Shown: one piece after another, positions 1 to 9,603 of the stretch | How positions within the stretch are numbered: position 1 is the stretch's first letter | Layout of the letters: every line of letters starts with the position of its first letter | Source: an uncultured Eubacteriaceae bacterium | Lineage (GTDB): Bacteria > Bacillota > Clostridia > Eubacteriales > Eubacteriaceae | NCBI GenBank assembly: GCA_947625175.1 | Contig: CANQNI010000013.1 | Location: 1 to 16,482, forward strand | DNA: 16,482 nucleotides | Direction of reading: 5' to 3' | Notes under the pieces: model-generated | The model's input: the letters and a program-made list of their open reading frames with translations, nothing else | The model's database searches: none | What the model was told of the DNA's origin: nothing | Translations under genes and position numbers: made by a program

Positions 1-1057
1 CCTCATTACCAGGCGCTACAAAGCAAAGTCCTTCTCCATAATTGCTTCCATAATTTCTTCCCCAGTCAGAACTAGTACAACGTATATTATCTGAATTTAC
101 TGCTCCGACAGAGATAACTTTATCGTATCTTGCAGGATAATATAAATGACTTAAATTATCATTTCCGGAAGCAGCTATAATAATTTTTCCATTATTATAG
201 GCTTCTTCTATAGCAGCTTTGAAAACTTTATTATTATTATCTAATCCAAAACTTAAATTTAAAACTTTAATATCTGTTTTATTAATATCTTTAATGGCTT
301 TAACTATCTGATCAACTCTACCGTAGCCATCTTTATCCAGAACTTTATATGGAACTACTCTTACATTACTAGTTCCTGTAAATCCTGCTAAGCCAATTTT
401 ATTATTAGCTATTGCACTAATAACTCCAGCTACTCCAGTTCCATGACCATTATCATCCGACCAATCATTAGAATTATTTACATAATTATAGCCTTCAGGA
501 AGATATCTATCTTTAATATCCACATGATTATCAAGACCAGTATCTAAAACCGCAACTTTAATTAAATTACTGAATCCTAAAGTCAAAGTTTTTTCAGCAT
601 TGACTTGATCAAACATAGCTTTTTGATAACGTTCGAAATAAGCATCATTTACTAAATTAAGATCCGTTATCTGAACCGTATCATTATAATCAACAGCCTC
701 TACATTAGCGTTTTCATCAATTTCCTGAATTAATTCTTCTGTAGAAGTCTTTCCACTTGGTTGTAAAACATCTATTCTGGAATCAATTGATTCCCCGGAT
801 TTAAAATCTTGTTTATCTAGTCCTAATGAGCCAATATTATTTGGAGAATCATTATTATATAAAACAATGATTTCATCCTTTGTTTTATAAGAATGAGGGG
901 AAAATATACTTTGAATAAAGATACTTTCACTGGATTTATTCAAATCGTCTATACTTTGAATAACTTCATCTTTAGCATAGACAGGACCTAGAGATAAAAC
1001 AAGAAGAAACATTACAAATAAAACTAAGCTGACATAATTAAAAACAGATTTCCTCAT
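1..1057 (-). CDS. Secreted subtilisin-family (S8) serine protease, C-terminal part beyond the window edge
   Basis: The frame is open from an ATG at 1057 to the left edge (352 codons). Residues 1-28 form a signal peptide: a short basic start (MRK), a hydrophobic stretch, and a likely cut after VYA. Residues about 29-130 resemble a subtilase propeptide of inhibitor-I9 type. The catalytic domain then shows the Asp region (VAVLDTG, Asp172), the His region (NGHGTGVAGV, His205) and the oxyanion-hole Asn (SGND, Asn299). The GTS-type serine motif is not in the window, so activity and any C-terminal cell-wall domain cannot be judged. The start is supported by AGGGG seven bases upstream and by a TAGTCA-17-TATAAT promoter. 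The protein is expected to be exported, to cleave off its own propeptide and to degrade external proteins; the substrate is unknown. It is separated from groEL by a terminator and so forms its own unit. Confidence 0.93.
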   Translation of the reverse strand, partial: MRKSVFNYVSLVLFVMFLLVLSLGPVYAKDEVIQSIDDLNKSSESIFIQSIFSPHSYKTKDEIIVLYNNDSPNNIGSLGLDKQDFKSGESIDSRIDVLQPSGKTSTEELIQEIDENANVEAVDYNDTVQITDLNLVNDAYFERYQKAMFDQVNAEKTLTLGFSNLIKVAVLDTGLDNHVDIKDRYLPEGYNYVNNSNDWSDDNGHGTGVAGVISAIANNKIGLAGFTGTSNVRVVPYKVLDKDGYGRVDQIVKAIKDINKTDIKVLNLSFGLDNNNKVFKAAIEEAYNNGKIIIAASGNDNLSHLYYPARYDKVISVGAVNSDNIRCTSSDWGRNYGSNYGEGLCFVAPGNE

Positions 1058-1083
1058 TTTAACCCCTATTCTAGAATAACTCT

Positions 1084-1112
1084 ATTATAAAGGATAAAGC
1101 CCACTTTGACTA
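1084..1112 (-). promoter_or_regulatory. Sigma-A type promoter of the protease gene
   Basis: On the minus strand the -35 is TAGTCA (4/6) at 1107-1112, followed by a 17-base spacer and a perfect TATAAT -10 at 1084-1089. Transcription would start near 1077, about 20 bases before the ATG. No operator-like repeat is visible beside it. Confidence 0.6.
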
Positions 1113-1173
1113 GATTTTAATTTCTGATAACTATTGCAAAATTAAAAAGTTATGCTAATATTAAATTTTTGTT

Positions 1174-1197
1174 AAAAAAAAGAGCACTAATGTGCTC
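1174..1197 (-). terminator. Rho-independent terminator after groEL
   Basis: On the minus strand, GAGCAC-ATTA-GTGCTC makes a 6-bp stem with a 4-base loop (1182-1197). It is followed by eight Ts (1174-1181). It begins a few bases after the groEL stop codon and would end the groESL transcript before the protease promoter. Confidence 0.9.
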
Positions 1198-1202
1198 AGG
1201 TT

Positions 1203-3136
<1,934 letters not shown>

Positions 3137-3141
3137 TATTG

Positions 3142-3146
3142 CCTCC
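3142..3146 (-). promoter_or_regulatory. Ribosome binding site GGAGG that sets the groES start
   Basis: The minus strand reads GGAGG at this place, five bases before the ATG at 3136. An earlier in-frame ATG at 3146-3148 shares a base with this site and has no SD sequence of its own, so it is probably not used. Confidence 0.75.
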
Positions 3147-3162
3147 ATTATTTCAAATAAAC

Positions 3163-3191
3163 TTTATACCCATTCAAAATTTAGTTGTAAC
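3163..3191 (-). promoter_or_regulatory. Possible promoter of groESL, without CIRCE
   Basis: On the minus strand, GTTACA (4/6 to the -35 consensus, 3186-3191) is followed by 17 bases and TATAAA (5/6, 3163-3168). It lies wholly in the tsaD-groES gap and would start RNA about 20 bases before the groES ATG. The CIRCE inverted repeat (TTAGCACTC, nine bases, GAGTGCTAA) is absent. No CtsR-type GGTCAAA repeat is seen either. Confidence 0.4.
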
Positions 3192-3192
3192 A

Positions 3193-4197
3193 TTATTCAA
3201 TCGTCAGATTTGGAACAGCATCTAAAAAATTATCAGATATATTTCCATTGATATAATCATAATATCCCTGTGCTGCAATCATAGCAGCGTTATCTGTGCT
3301 GTAGATAAATTCAGGTGAATAAATTTCTATATCATTCTCATCTAACGCTTTAGTTAATTGTTTTCTTAAAGCTTTATTGGCTGAAACACCACCAGCAATG
3401 GCAACTTTGTTTATATTAAATTCCTTCGCTGCCCGTAATGTTTTTTCTATTAAAACATCAAGGATAGCTTGTTGAAAGGATGCAGCTAAATCATGAGAAT
3501 TAATTTCTATTCCCTTCTGCTTTGAAGAATTAACATAATTAAGAACAGATGATTTTAAACCAGAAAAAGAAAAATCAAACGAGTCTTTATCTAATAAAAC
3601 CCTAGGAAATTCAATCGCTTTAGGATTTCCAGATTCCGCTTCCTTTTCCAGTTTTGGACCACCGGGATAGCCTAATCCAATAACACGAGCAATCTTATCA
3701 TAGGCTTCACCTGCCGCATCATCTAAACTGCGTCCAAGAACCTTTAAGTCCGTATAATCATTAACTAAAATAAGATTAGTATGACCACCTGAAACTACTA
3801 AACAGAGAAATGGCGGTTCTAATTCTTTATTGGTAATGTAATTTGCTGAAATATGACCTTCAAGATGATTAACGCCTATAATAGGAATATCTAAAGTACT
3901 TGCCAAGCCTTTAGCGTAAGAAACTCCAATTAAAAGAGCTCCTACTAAACCTGGTCCATTGGTGACAGCTATAGCATCTATATCGTTAAAAGTCATGTTA
4001 GCTTCTTCAAGAGCTTGAGATACAACAATTGGAAGATCCATTAAATGATTTCGTGAAGCAATTTCAGGAACTACACCTCCATATTTAGTATGAATATCAA
4101 TTTGTGAGTTAATAATATTTGATAAAACTTCCCGACCGTCTTTTACTATAGCTGCTGCTGTTTCATCACATGAAGTTTCAATTCCTAAAATATTCAT
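3193..4197 (-). CDS. tsaD: tRNA threonylcarbamoyladenosine (t6A37) transferase subunit TsaD
   Basis: TsaD transfers threonylcarbamoyl from TC-AMP to A37 of ANN-decoding tRNAs, together with TsaB and TsaE. The 334-residue protein has the ASKHA/Kae1 fold. Visible motifs are the N-terminal GIETSCDET, the PGLVGALLIG loop (82-91), the metal ligands His111 and His115 in HLEGH, SGGHT (136-140), and a late metal-binding Asp302 in TDNAAM. The ATG at 4197 overlaps the tsaB stop in ATGA, which implies translational coupling of the two partners. In many Bacillota rimI lies between tsaB and tsaD; here it is absent. Confidence 0.98.
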   Translation of the reverse strand: MNILGIETSCDETAAAIVKDGREVLSNIINSQIDIHTKYGGVVPEIASRNHLMDLPIVVSQALEEANMTFNDIDAIAVTNGPGLVGALLIGVSYAKGLASTLDIPIIGVNHLEGHISANYITNKELEPPFLCLVVSGGHTNLILVNDYTDLKVLGRSLDDAAGEAYDKIARVIGLGYPGGPKLEKEAESGNPKAIEFPRVLLDKDSFDFSFSGLKSSVLNYVNSSKQKGIEINSHDLAASFQQAILDVLIEKTLRAAKEFNINKVAIAGGVSANKALRKQLTKALDENDIEIYSPEFIYSTDNAAMIAAQGYYDYINGNISDNFLDAVPNLTIE

Positions 4198-4871
4198 TTA
4201 TTTTCCTCCGCATAACTCGGTCTCAAATAGGAAGGTTCAACTTTAATAAAATCAGTTGCCTGGTCTAAATGATTTAAAGCACAGACTCCAACTGAAGATG
4301 GCTGACATAATCTTAAATAAGGTTCTACTAAGAGTCTATTCTCAGAAGTTATGAAATCTTTCATGAATTTTTCACTTCCGTCTCCTAAAAAGAAAATTGG
4401 TTGATTGTAAGAATTAAGTATTTCTTTTAAATCTTCTAAATTAAGAGCACTATCTTGAGTTAAACGTTTAACTTTACCAGAGTTGTTCGTTTGAAATAAG
4501 GCAGAATAAACCTGATTTCTTCTTGCATCGAGAAGAGGACATACTATTCCTGAAGAGTAAGAAATATTATAGGCTAGAGATTCTAAAGTTGAAACAGGAA
4601 TAATTGGTAGATTAGTAACTTGAGCAATAGCTTTGGTAGTGGCTAAACCAATTCTCAGGCCGGTAAATGAGCCAGGTCCTATAGCTACAGATAAATAATC
4701 TAAATCATTATATTTGAGTTCTACATTCTCCAACATTTGATCTAAGGTATTCATTAATTTCTTTGAATGATTTAATTGATGATTAATTATACTTTCTGAA
4801 ATTAGTTTATTTTCACTTAATAAAGCTACTCCGGCTACCTGTGTAGCAGTATCAATTGCTAAAATTTTCAT
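4194..4871 (-). CDS. tsaB: tRNA t6A37 synthesis complex subunit TsaB
   Basis: TsaB is a catalytically inactive paralogue of TsaD. It forms a heterodimer with TsaD and recruits TsaE in the t6A complex. The 225-residue product begins MKILAIDTATQ and has the family-typical PGSFTGLRIGLATTKA (66-80). The C-terminus has P-YLRP as in other TsaB proteins. Compared with TsaD it lacks the HLEGH metal site, as expected. The ATG at 4871 overlaps the proC stop by four bases (ATGA), and its own stop overlaps the tsaD start the same way, so the three genes form one unit. No tsaE is present in the window. Confidence 0.95.
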   Translation of the reverse strand: MKILAIDTATQVAGVALLSENKLISESIINHQLNHSKKLMNTLDQMLENVELKYNDLDYLSVAIGPGSFTGLRIGLATTKAIAQVTNLPIIPVSTLESLAYNISYSSGIVCPLLDARRNQVYSALFQTNNSGKVKRLTQDSALNLEDLKEILNSYNQPIFFLGDGSEKFMKDFITSENRLLVEPYLRLCQPSSVGVCALNHLDQATDFIKVEPSYLRPSYAEENK

Positions 4872-5674
4872 TTTTTTAACATATCTTTAGATTTCTTTGC
4901 ACATTTATTAACAGCTTCAATAACTATTCCTTTAAAGCCATCTTTTTCTAATGAACAAACTGCTTCTATTGTTGTTCCCCCAGGTGTACAAATATTGTTC
5001 TTTAAAGTATCTGGATTTTCACCAGTTTCTAAAACCATTTTTGCAGCTCCTAGTACTGCTTGAGCGCTTAATCTAACTGCTTGATCTCTTGGAAAGCCCT
5101 GATAACATCCTCCATCCGCCATAGCACTAATTAACATTAATGCATAAGCTGGAGCCGAACTCGCTATTGAAGGGACTACGTCCATTAGATATTCCGGTAA
5201 AACTTCGGTTTTGCCAAAAGAATTAAGCAGTTCAATTAATTCTTTTTCTTCTTCTGTTGTAACTTTTTGATCGGTAAAAATAGTAGTATCTGATTCATTT
5301 ACTATGGCTGGAGTACTGGGTTGGACTCGGGCAACTTTTACGTCTCCAAGTTTTTCATATACATCATCAAAAGTAATACCAACAGCAATAACAACAATAA
5401 TACTATTATCTTTAACGTGACCCTTTATTGTTTCTAAAACTTCCGGATAAATATTAGGTTTTACAGCTAATACTAAGATGTCCGAATTTTCTGCAACTTC
5501 CTGCTCAGAATTTAATAAATTACCATTTAATTTTTCCGCTAATTTCTTTCCTTTAATGTTATTTTTATCATATAAAAGTAAATTCTCTGGTTCTATTAAA
5601 CCAGAATTAATTATTCCAGTTGCCATAGCACTTCCCATATTGCCACAGCCAATAAATCCTAATTTTTTATTCAT
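4868..5674 (-). CDS. proC: Pyrroline-5-carboxylate reductase (proline biosynthesis)
   Basis: ProC reduces 1-pyrroline-5-carboxylate to L-proline with NAD(P)H, the last step of proline synthesis in the cytoplasm. The 268-residue product starts with a Rossmann nucleotide-binding motif (GFIGCGNMGSAMA, residues 6-18). It then has the conserved VLAVKP stretch (69-74), and in the C-terminal dimer domain SSAPAYALMLISAMADG and the P5CR signature region ending in TPGGTTIEAV. It is first in a tight cluster with tsaB and tsaD and diverges from uppP. The 142-base gap upstream is very AT-rich and I see no confident -35/-10 pair for proC; the SD is weak (AGAAAG). Joining proC to t6A genes is probably positional, not functional. 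Confidence 0.96.
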   Translation of the reverse strand: MNKKLGFIGCGNMGSAMATGIINSGLIEPENLLLYDKNNIKGKKLAEKLNGNLLNSEQEVAENSDILVLAVKPNIYPEVLETIKGHVKDNSIIVVIAVGITFDDVYEKLGDVKVARVQPSTPAIVNESDTTIFTDQKVTTEEEKELIELLNSFGKTEVLPEYLMDVVPSIASSAPAYALMLISAMADGGCYQGFPRDQAVRLSAQAVLGAAKMVLETGENPDTLKNNICTPGGTTIEAVCSLEKDGFKGIVIEAVNKCAKKSKDMLKK

Positions 5675-5790
5675 TTTTCTTTCTTAAAATTTTTGAATTT
5701 AATTTAAAATAGATTAGTTAATTTGAATTGTGTTTAATTAAATTTTCTAAATAATTAAAATTTTAGAATTCAATTACGAGAAACTTAATT

Positions 5791-5796
5791 TATAAT
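5791..5796 (+). promoter_or_regulatory. Probable -10 element of the uppP promoter
   Basis: A perfect TATAAT lies here, but the -35 region at 16-18 bases is poor (3/6 at best). RNA would start near 5803, leaving about 29 bases before the favoured TTG start and only about 14 before the upstream ATG. Confidence 0.4.
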
Positions 5797-5821
5797 ACAA
5801 TATTATTAAACTAATTATGAT

Positions 5822-5825
5822 GGAG
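5822..5825 (+). promoter_or_regulatory. Ribosome binding site GGAG supporting a TTG start for uppP
   Basis: GATGGAGA lies six bases before the TTG at 5832, an ideal spacing. The in-frame ATGs at 5817 and 5820 overlap or immediately precede this site and have no SD upstream of them. Confidence 0.6.
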
Positions 5826-5831
5826 AATATT

Positions 5832-6665
5832 TTGACTACTTTAATAGATATATTAAAAGCTGTTGTTTATGGAGTAGTTCAGGGGATTACTGAATGGTTA
5901 CCAATAAGTAGTACTGGGCATCTAATTTTATTAGAACAAATACTCCCTATGAACGTTTCAGAAGGTTTTTGGGATATGTTCCTTGTTGTTATCCAGTTTG
6001 GTTCAATATTAGCTGTTGTTTTACTTTATTGGAACAAACTTTGGCCTTGGACTCCTTCTACTCCTCCGAAAAAAAGAAAACAGATATACTCATTATGGAT
6101 AAAAATTATAATAGGAGTTCTTCCTGCAGTTATTATTGCCTTACCTTTTGACGATTATTTAACAGAACATCTATATAATTTTTTAACAGTGGCTATTATG
6201 TTAATCATCTATGGAGTTTTATTTATAATTGTTGAAAATCTTCAATATGTTAAGCATCCAAAAGTTAAGACAATCGGTCAAATAACCTATAAATTAGCTT
6301 TTCTGATTGGATGTTTCCAAGCTATAGCAGTAATTCCAGGAACTTCCAGGTCTGGAGCAACAATTGTTGGAGCTTTATTATTAGGATGTTCTCGTTCTGC
6401 TGCAGCAGAATTTTCATTCTTTTTAGCCATTCCTACAATGCTAGGAGCAAGCTTTTTAAGAATAGTAAAATTTATTATAGAAGTTGGAACAATCTCCTTT
6501 TCTGAAATTTCTATCCTTTTAGTTGGAATGATTGTAGCATTCATTGTTTCTCTTTATGCTATTAAGTTCCTAATGAGTTATATTCGTAAACATAACTTTA
6601 AAGTATTTGGTTATTATCGAATAATCTTAGGTGTTGTTCTTTTAATATATTATTTTATGTTTTAA
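5832..6665 (+). CDS. uppP: Undecaprenyl-diphosphate phosphatase (UppP/BacA)
   Basis: This integral membrane enzyme dephosphorylates undecaprenyl pyrophosphate to regenerate the lipid carrier for peptidoglycan and other wall polymers. It is often linked to bacitracin tolerance. Two active-site motifs are visible: QGITEWLPISSTGH near the N-terminus (residues 17-30) and PGTSRSGAT at about 169-177. Several hydrophobic helices follow the family pattern, for example around GFWDMFLVVIQFGSILAVVLL and the last 40 residues. I favour the TTG at 5832 (277 residues, MTTLIDILKA) because GGAG is correctly spaced and most UppP proteins begin this way. The ATG at 5817 would give 282 residues. The gene is monocistronic and converges on typA with a shared terminator. 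Confidence 0.96.
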   Translation: MTTLIDILKAVVYGVVQGITEWLPISSTGHLILLEQILPMNVSEGFWDMFLVVIQFGSILAVVLLYWNKLWPWTPSTPPKKRKQIYSLWIKIIIGVLPAVIIALPFDDYLTEHLYNFLTVAIMLIIYGVLFIIVENLQYVKHPKVKTIGQITYKLAFLIGCFQAIAVIPGTSRSGATIVGALLLGCSRSAAAEFSFFLAIPTMLGASFLRIVKFIIEVGTISFSEISILLVGMIVAFIVSLYAIKFLMSYIRKHNFKVFGYYRIILGVVLLIYYFMF

Positions 6666-6701
6666 AATAAGACCTCTCAAAATTAATGAGAGGTCTTATT
6701 T
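6665..6701. terminator. Bidirectional terminator between uppP and typA
   Basis: A perfect 14-bp stem (6665-6678 with 6688-6701) surrounds a 9-base loop. The core is GACCTCTC/GAGAGGTC. The typA stop codon (6683-6685) lies in the loop and its last sense codons lie in one arm; the uppP stop ends at the other arm. A short T tract follows on the minus strand, while the plus side has GCTTTT. It should work best for typA and reasonably for uppP. Confidence 0.85.
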
Positions 6702-8509
6702 GCTTTTCTCCTTTTCTGTTCATTTAAGATTTTCTTTCTTAAACGAATTTTATCAGGTGTTATTTCTACCAGTTCATCATCTTCAATAAATTCTAAAGCT
6801 TCTTCAAGAGTAAATACAATTGGTTCAATAAGTTTTAAAGCTTCATCTGAACCTGAAGCACGAACATTGGTTAGTTTCTTATTTTTAGTTGGATTAACCG
6901 TTATATCATCACTTTTATTATTAATACCGATTATCATCCCTTCATAAACATCTTCACCCGGTCCAACAATCATTTTTCCACGGTCTGATAGATTATAAAG
7001 CGAATAAGCCATGGTAGTTCCATTAAACTGTGAAATTAGAACTCCATTTTGTCTACCTTTTATTTCACCAACATAGGGTCGAAACTCAGAAAATCTTCTA
7101 ATTAAAGTTCCTTCACCATGAGTATCATTAATAAATTCACTTTGATAACCTAGTAATCCACGTGTAGGAACTTTAAATTCTATTCTTGACCAACCATTTT
7201 CAGAAACCATATTTTCCATTAAACCTTTTCTTTGATTTAATTTGGAAATAACAGCACCAGAATAATTATCTGGAACAGACACTATAACTTCCTCAAACGG
7301 TTCTAATTTTTTTCCCTTATTGTCAGTTTTAAAAATAACTTCTGGTTTACTAACACCGATTTCATAACCTTCACGCCGCATATTCTCTAAAAGGATTGAT
7401 AAATGAAGTTCTCCTCTACCACTTACTTTAAAACCTTCTACATTATCTTCTAATTCTTCTACCCGTAATCCAACATTTACTTCTAATTCTTTTTCCAGAC
7501 GGGCTCTTAAATGACGGGTTGTCAGAAATTTTCCTGATTGTCCAGCAAAGGGTGAAGTATTTACAAGAAAATTCATACTTAAAGTTGGTTCTTCAATATC
7601 TATCATTTCCATTGGCTGAACCTGATCTACCTCGCCAACAGTTTCACCAATAGAAATTTCTGGAATACCCGATATTACGGCAATATCTCCTGCTCTGGCT
7701 TCCTCAACTTCAACTCTGCTTAATCCTTTATAGACAAAGACTTGACCAATTTTAGCTTTTTCAATTGAACCATCACGTTTACAAATCTCGACTTGTTGAC
7801 CTTTTTTTATAGATCCCTTATAAATTTTTCCTATTCCTAAGCGACCAATATAATCATCATAAGCTAAAGTAGAGATTTGCATTGTTAAAGGTTCTAAATA
7901 ATCCTCTTCTTTCGTACTTATATAATTTGTTATGACGTCAAATAGAGGATCTAGATTTGTGCTATCTTCATTCAACTCGTTCTTCGCAATTCCTTCTTTT
8001 GCAATTCCATATAGAATAGGAAAATCTAGTTGTTCCTCATTCGCATCTAAATCAATAAATAAATCAAATACTTCATTAACTACTTCATCTGCTCTTTGAT
8101 CTTTCTTATCAATTTTATTAATAAATAAAATTGGGTTTAAGTTATTTTCGAGAGATTTATTTAAAACATATCTAGTTTGAGGCATAGGTCCTTCAGAAGA
8201 ATCAACAAGAAGAATTACTGTATCTACTGTTTTTAAAATTCTATCTACTTCTGAAGAAAAATCGGCGTGTCCAGGTGTGTCTACTATATTAATCTTAATA
8301 CCATTATGAATTACAGAACAATTTTTTGAATAAATAGTAATTCCTCTTTCTCTTTCTAAATCGTCTGAATCCATAATACAATCAACCACTTCCTGATTTT
8401 CTCTGAATACTCCGCTTTGGCTAAGAAAGGCATCAACTAAAGTTGATTTACCTGCATCTACATGAGCAATAACGGCAATATTTACTATTGGTTGTGTTTT
8501 TTCATCCAT
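6683..8509 (-). CDS. typA: Translational GTPase TypA/BipA
   Basis: TypA is an EF-G-like ribosome-binding GTPase involved in large-subunit assembly and in growth under cold or other stress. The 608-residue product is of normal length. The GTPase motifs are complete: P-loop AHVDAGKST (15-23), switch I RGITIY (55-60), DTPGH (77-81) and NKID (131-134). They are followed by the domain-2 beta barrel and the EF-G-like domains III and V, with the conserved [20 protein letters not shown] segment and the basic TypA-specific C-terminal domain. The ATG at 8509 has AGG seven bases upstream, within TAGGTTAGGAG. A terminator lies just upstream at 8542-8567, so typA needs its own promoter; I see only a weak candidate overlapping that hairpin. 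The last codons are part of the shared terminator stem. Confidence 0.98.
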   Translation of the reverse strand: MDEKTQPIVNIAVIAHVDAGKSTLVDAFLSQSGVFRENQEVVDCIMDSDDLERERGITIYSKNCSVIHNGIKINIVDTPGHADFSSEVDRILKTVDTVILLVDSSEGPMPQTRYVLNKSLENNLNPILFINKIDKKDQRADEVVNEVFDLFIDLDANEEQLDFPILYGIAKEGIAKNELNEDSTNLDPLFDVITNYISTKEEDYLEPLTMQISTLAYDDYIGRLGIGKIYKGSIKKGQQVEICKRDGSIEKAKIGQVFVYKGLSRVEVEEARAGDIAVISGIPEISIGETVGEVDQVQPMEMIDIEEPTLSMNFLVNTSPFAGQSGKFLTTRHLRARLEKELEVNVGLRVEELEDNVEGFKVSGRGELHLSILLENMRREGYEIGVSKPEVIFKTDNKGKKLEPFEEVIVSVPDNYSGAVISKLNQRKGLMENMVSENGWSRIEFKVPTRGLLGYQSEFINDTHGEGTLIRRFSEFRPYVGEIKGRQNGVLISQFNGTTMAYSLYNLSDRGKMIVGPGEDVYEGMIIGINNKSDDITVNPTKNKKLTNVRASGSDEALKLIEPIVFTLEEALEFIEDDELVEITPDKIRLRKKILNEQKRRKANKTSH

Positions 8510-8534
8510 CTCCTAACCTAATCTTTTATTAATC

Positions 8535-8567
8535 AAAAATTAGGAGTAAACCATATGATTTACTCCT
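8535..8567 (-). terminator. Rho-independent terminator of the four-helix membrane protein gene
   Basis: The 9-bp stem AGGAGTAAA/TTTACTCCT (8542-8550 with 8559-8567) has an 8-base loop. On the minus strand it is followed by ATTTTTG. It separates the upstream gene from typA. Confidence 0.85.
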
Positions 8568-8577
8568 CAATTTACTT

Positions 8578-9363
8578 TTATTTAAAATCTGATTTAACAA
8601 GTCCATTTAACTGTAATTGACTTTTTAAAACACTAAGTTGTGTTTCTAATTCGTCAACTTCTTTATTTAATGATCTTCTATATAAAATTTCAAAAGCTAC
8701 CTTAATTTGTTTGGTTATATTTTCTATTTTAACTAGTTCTTCAATAACTTCTATGGTTAATATAGGTTCATTAATTAATTTATTATAACCCATAAAGAGT
8801 TCAATTACCTGATCAACAAACGTTATACTAACATCGACTTTCTTCTCTGAAAGAAGTTGTCCAAATTCTTCAATTTTTTCTAAATTTTGATAAAATTCTG
8901 GATTGTTCTGAACATCTTTATTATTTAACAAACATTCAATTTCAAATACTAAATCAAATAATTTATCCTGTTTCTTAACTTCTTTTAACTGCTTATAATT
9001 AGTTTTTGTACGGATCTTTTTTTGATCCATTTGATTATAATAAAACATTAATACACCAATTGCTATAATAAGTAAACCAAATTCTATTCTAATGGCTAAA
9101 TATAGAGGAAATTGAACTCGATTAGACGAAAATACCATGAACAGACCGTAATAGAAAAACCATAGACCAACTGCTTTAAGAGAATACGACTGTTTATGAG
9201 GCTCTTTAATCTTTTTTATCATTAAACTTGCTGTAGTAATTTCTAATGCTAAGGTCATAATGATATTAATGATATTGGGGATAACTCCAATGGAGATTAA
9301 TGTTAATTGACTTAGAATGGATAAAGCGAAAAAGCCACTTGAAAATAACCAAATATAGAACAT
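8578..9363 (-). CDS. Unrecognised four-helix membrane protein with a cytoplasmic helical domain
   Basis: I do not recognise a family. From the ATG at 9363 the product has 261 residues. Four hydrophobic segments lie at about 3-25, 27-49, 64-82 and 89-109. Positive residues after segments 2 (KKIKEPHK) and 4 (KKIRTKTNYK) place both termini inside the cell. Residues 110-261 are charged and probably all-helical, ending in a likely short coiled coil (about 230-252). No enzyme, HAMP, kinase or DNA-binding motif is visible. A TTG at 9375 would add four residues but is part of the SD sequence TTGGAG, so 9363 is preferred. The gene diverges from the acidic single-pass protein gene and ends in its own terminator. 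The layout resembles a membrane sensor or scaffold, but this is only a shape-based guess. Confidence 0.85.
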   Translation of the reverse strand: MFYIWLFSSGFFALSILSQLTLISIGVIPNIINIIMTLALEITTASLMIKKIKEPHKQSYSLKAVGLWFFYYGLFMVFSSNRVQFPLYLAIRIEFGLLIIAIGVLMFYYNQMDQKKIRTKTNYKQLKEVKKQDKLFDLVFEIECLLNNKDVQNNPEFYQNLEKIEEFGQLLSEKKVDVSITFVDQVIELFMGYNKLINEPILTIEVIEELVKIENITKQIKVAFEILYRRSLNKEVDELETQLSVLKSQLQLNGLVKSDFK

Positions 9364-9369
9364 TTTTAA

Positions 9370-9373
9370 CTCC
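9370..9373 (-). promoter_or_regulatory. Ribosome binding site GGAG deciding the ATG start at 9363
   Basis: The minus strand reads GGAG six bases before the ATG at 9363. The in-frame TTG at 9373-9375 overlaps this site and has no SD of its own. Confidence 0.65.
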
Positions 9374-9400
9374 AATCTTTTTGATCTTTCTATAAGAATA

Positions 9401-9428
9401 ATTATAATACAGTGACTTAAAAAGTAAA
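9401..9428 (-). promoter_or_regulatory. Probable promoter of the four-helix membrane protein gene
   Basis: On the minus strand, TTTACT (4/6, 9423-9428) is followed by 16 bases and a perfect TATAAT (9401-9406). The start point would be near 9394, about 30 bases before the ATG. It is back to back with the promoter of the gene at 9604. Confidence 0.45.
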
Positions 9429-9548
9429 AATTTTACCTATATTCAAGTTCTATTGAAAAATTCTTTTAAAAAGCATTTGAAATTGTTTATATTTAAGATT
9501 TTATGATATAAAGGAATTAATGGAAAATAATAACTATTAACTATATTT

Positions 9549-9578
9549 TTGAAATTCTGTATATTAAAATAGAATAAT
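9549..9578 (+). promoter_or_regulatory. Probable promoter of the acidic single-pass membrane protein gene
   Basis: TTGAAA (5/6, 9549-9554) is followed by 18 bases and AATAAT (5/6, 9573-9578). The leader would be about 20 bases and carries AAAGGA six bases before the ATG. No clear operator repeat is seen in the 9376-9603 gap. Confidence 0.4.
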
Positions 9579-9603
9579 AGTTAATTCTAGAAAAGGATAG
9601 AAT

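Noticed and set aside
1182-1197. TTAGTGCTC within the hairpin after groEL resembles half of a CIRCE element
   Set aside because: It lies at the 3' end of groEL, has a 4-base loop instead of the 9-base spacer, and is followed by eight Ts, so it is a terminator.
5675-5790. AT-rich gap between proC and uppP as a possible origin, attachment site or regulatory RNA
   Set aside because: There are no DnaA boxes, repeats or stable hairpins; it looks like ordinary AT-rich promoter DNA.
9429-9548. Possible small RNA or riboswitch in the gap between the divergent membrane protein genes
   Set aside because: The sequence is AT-rich with no stable stem or known aptamer core. Only the two flanking promoters can be supported.
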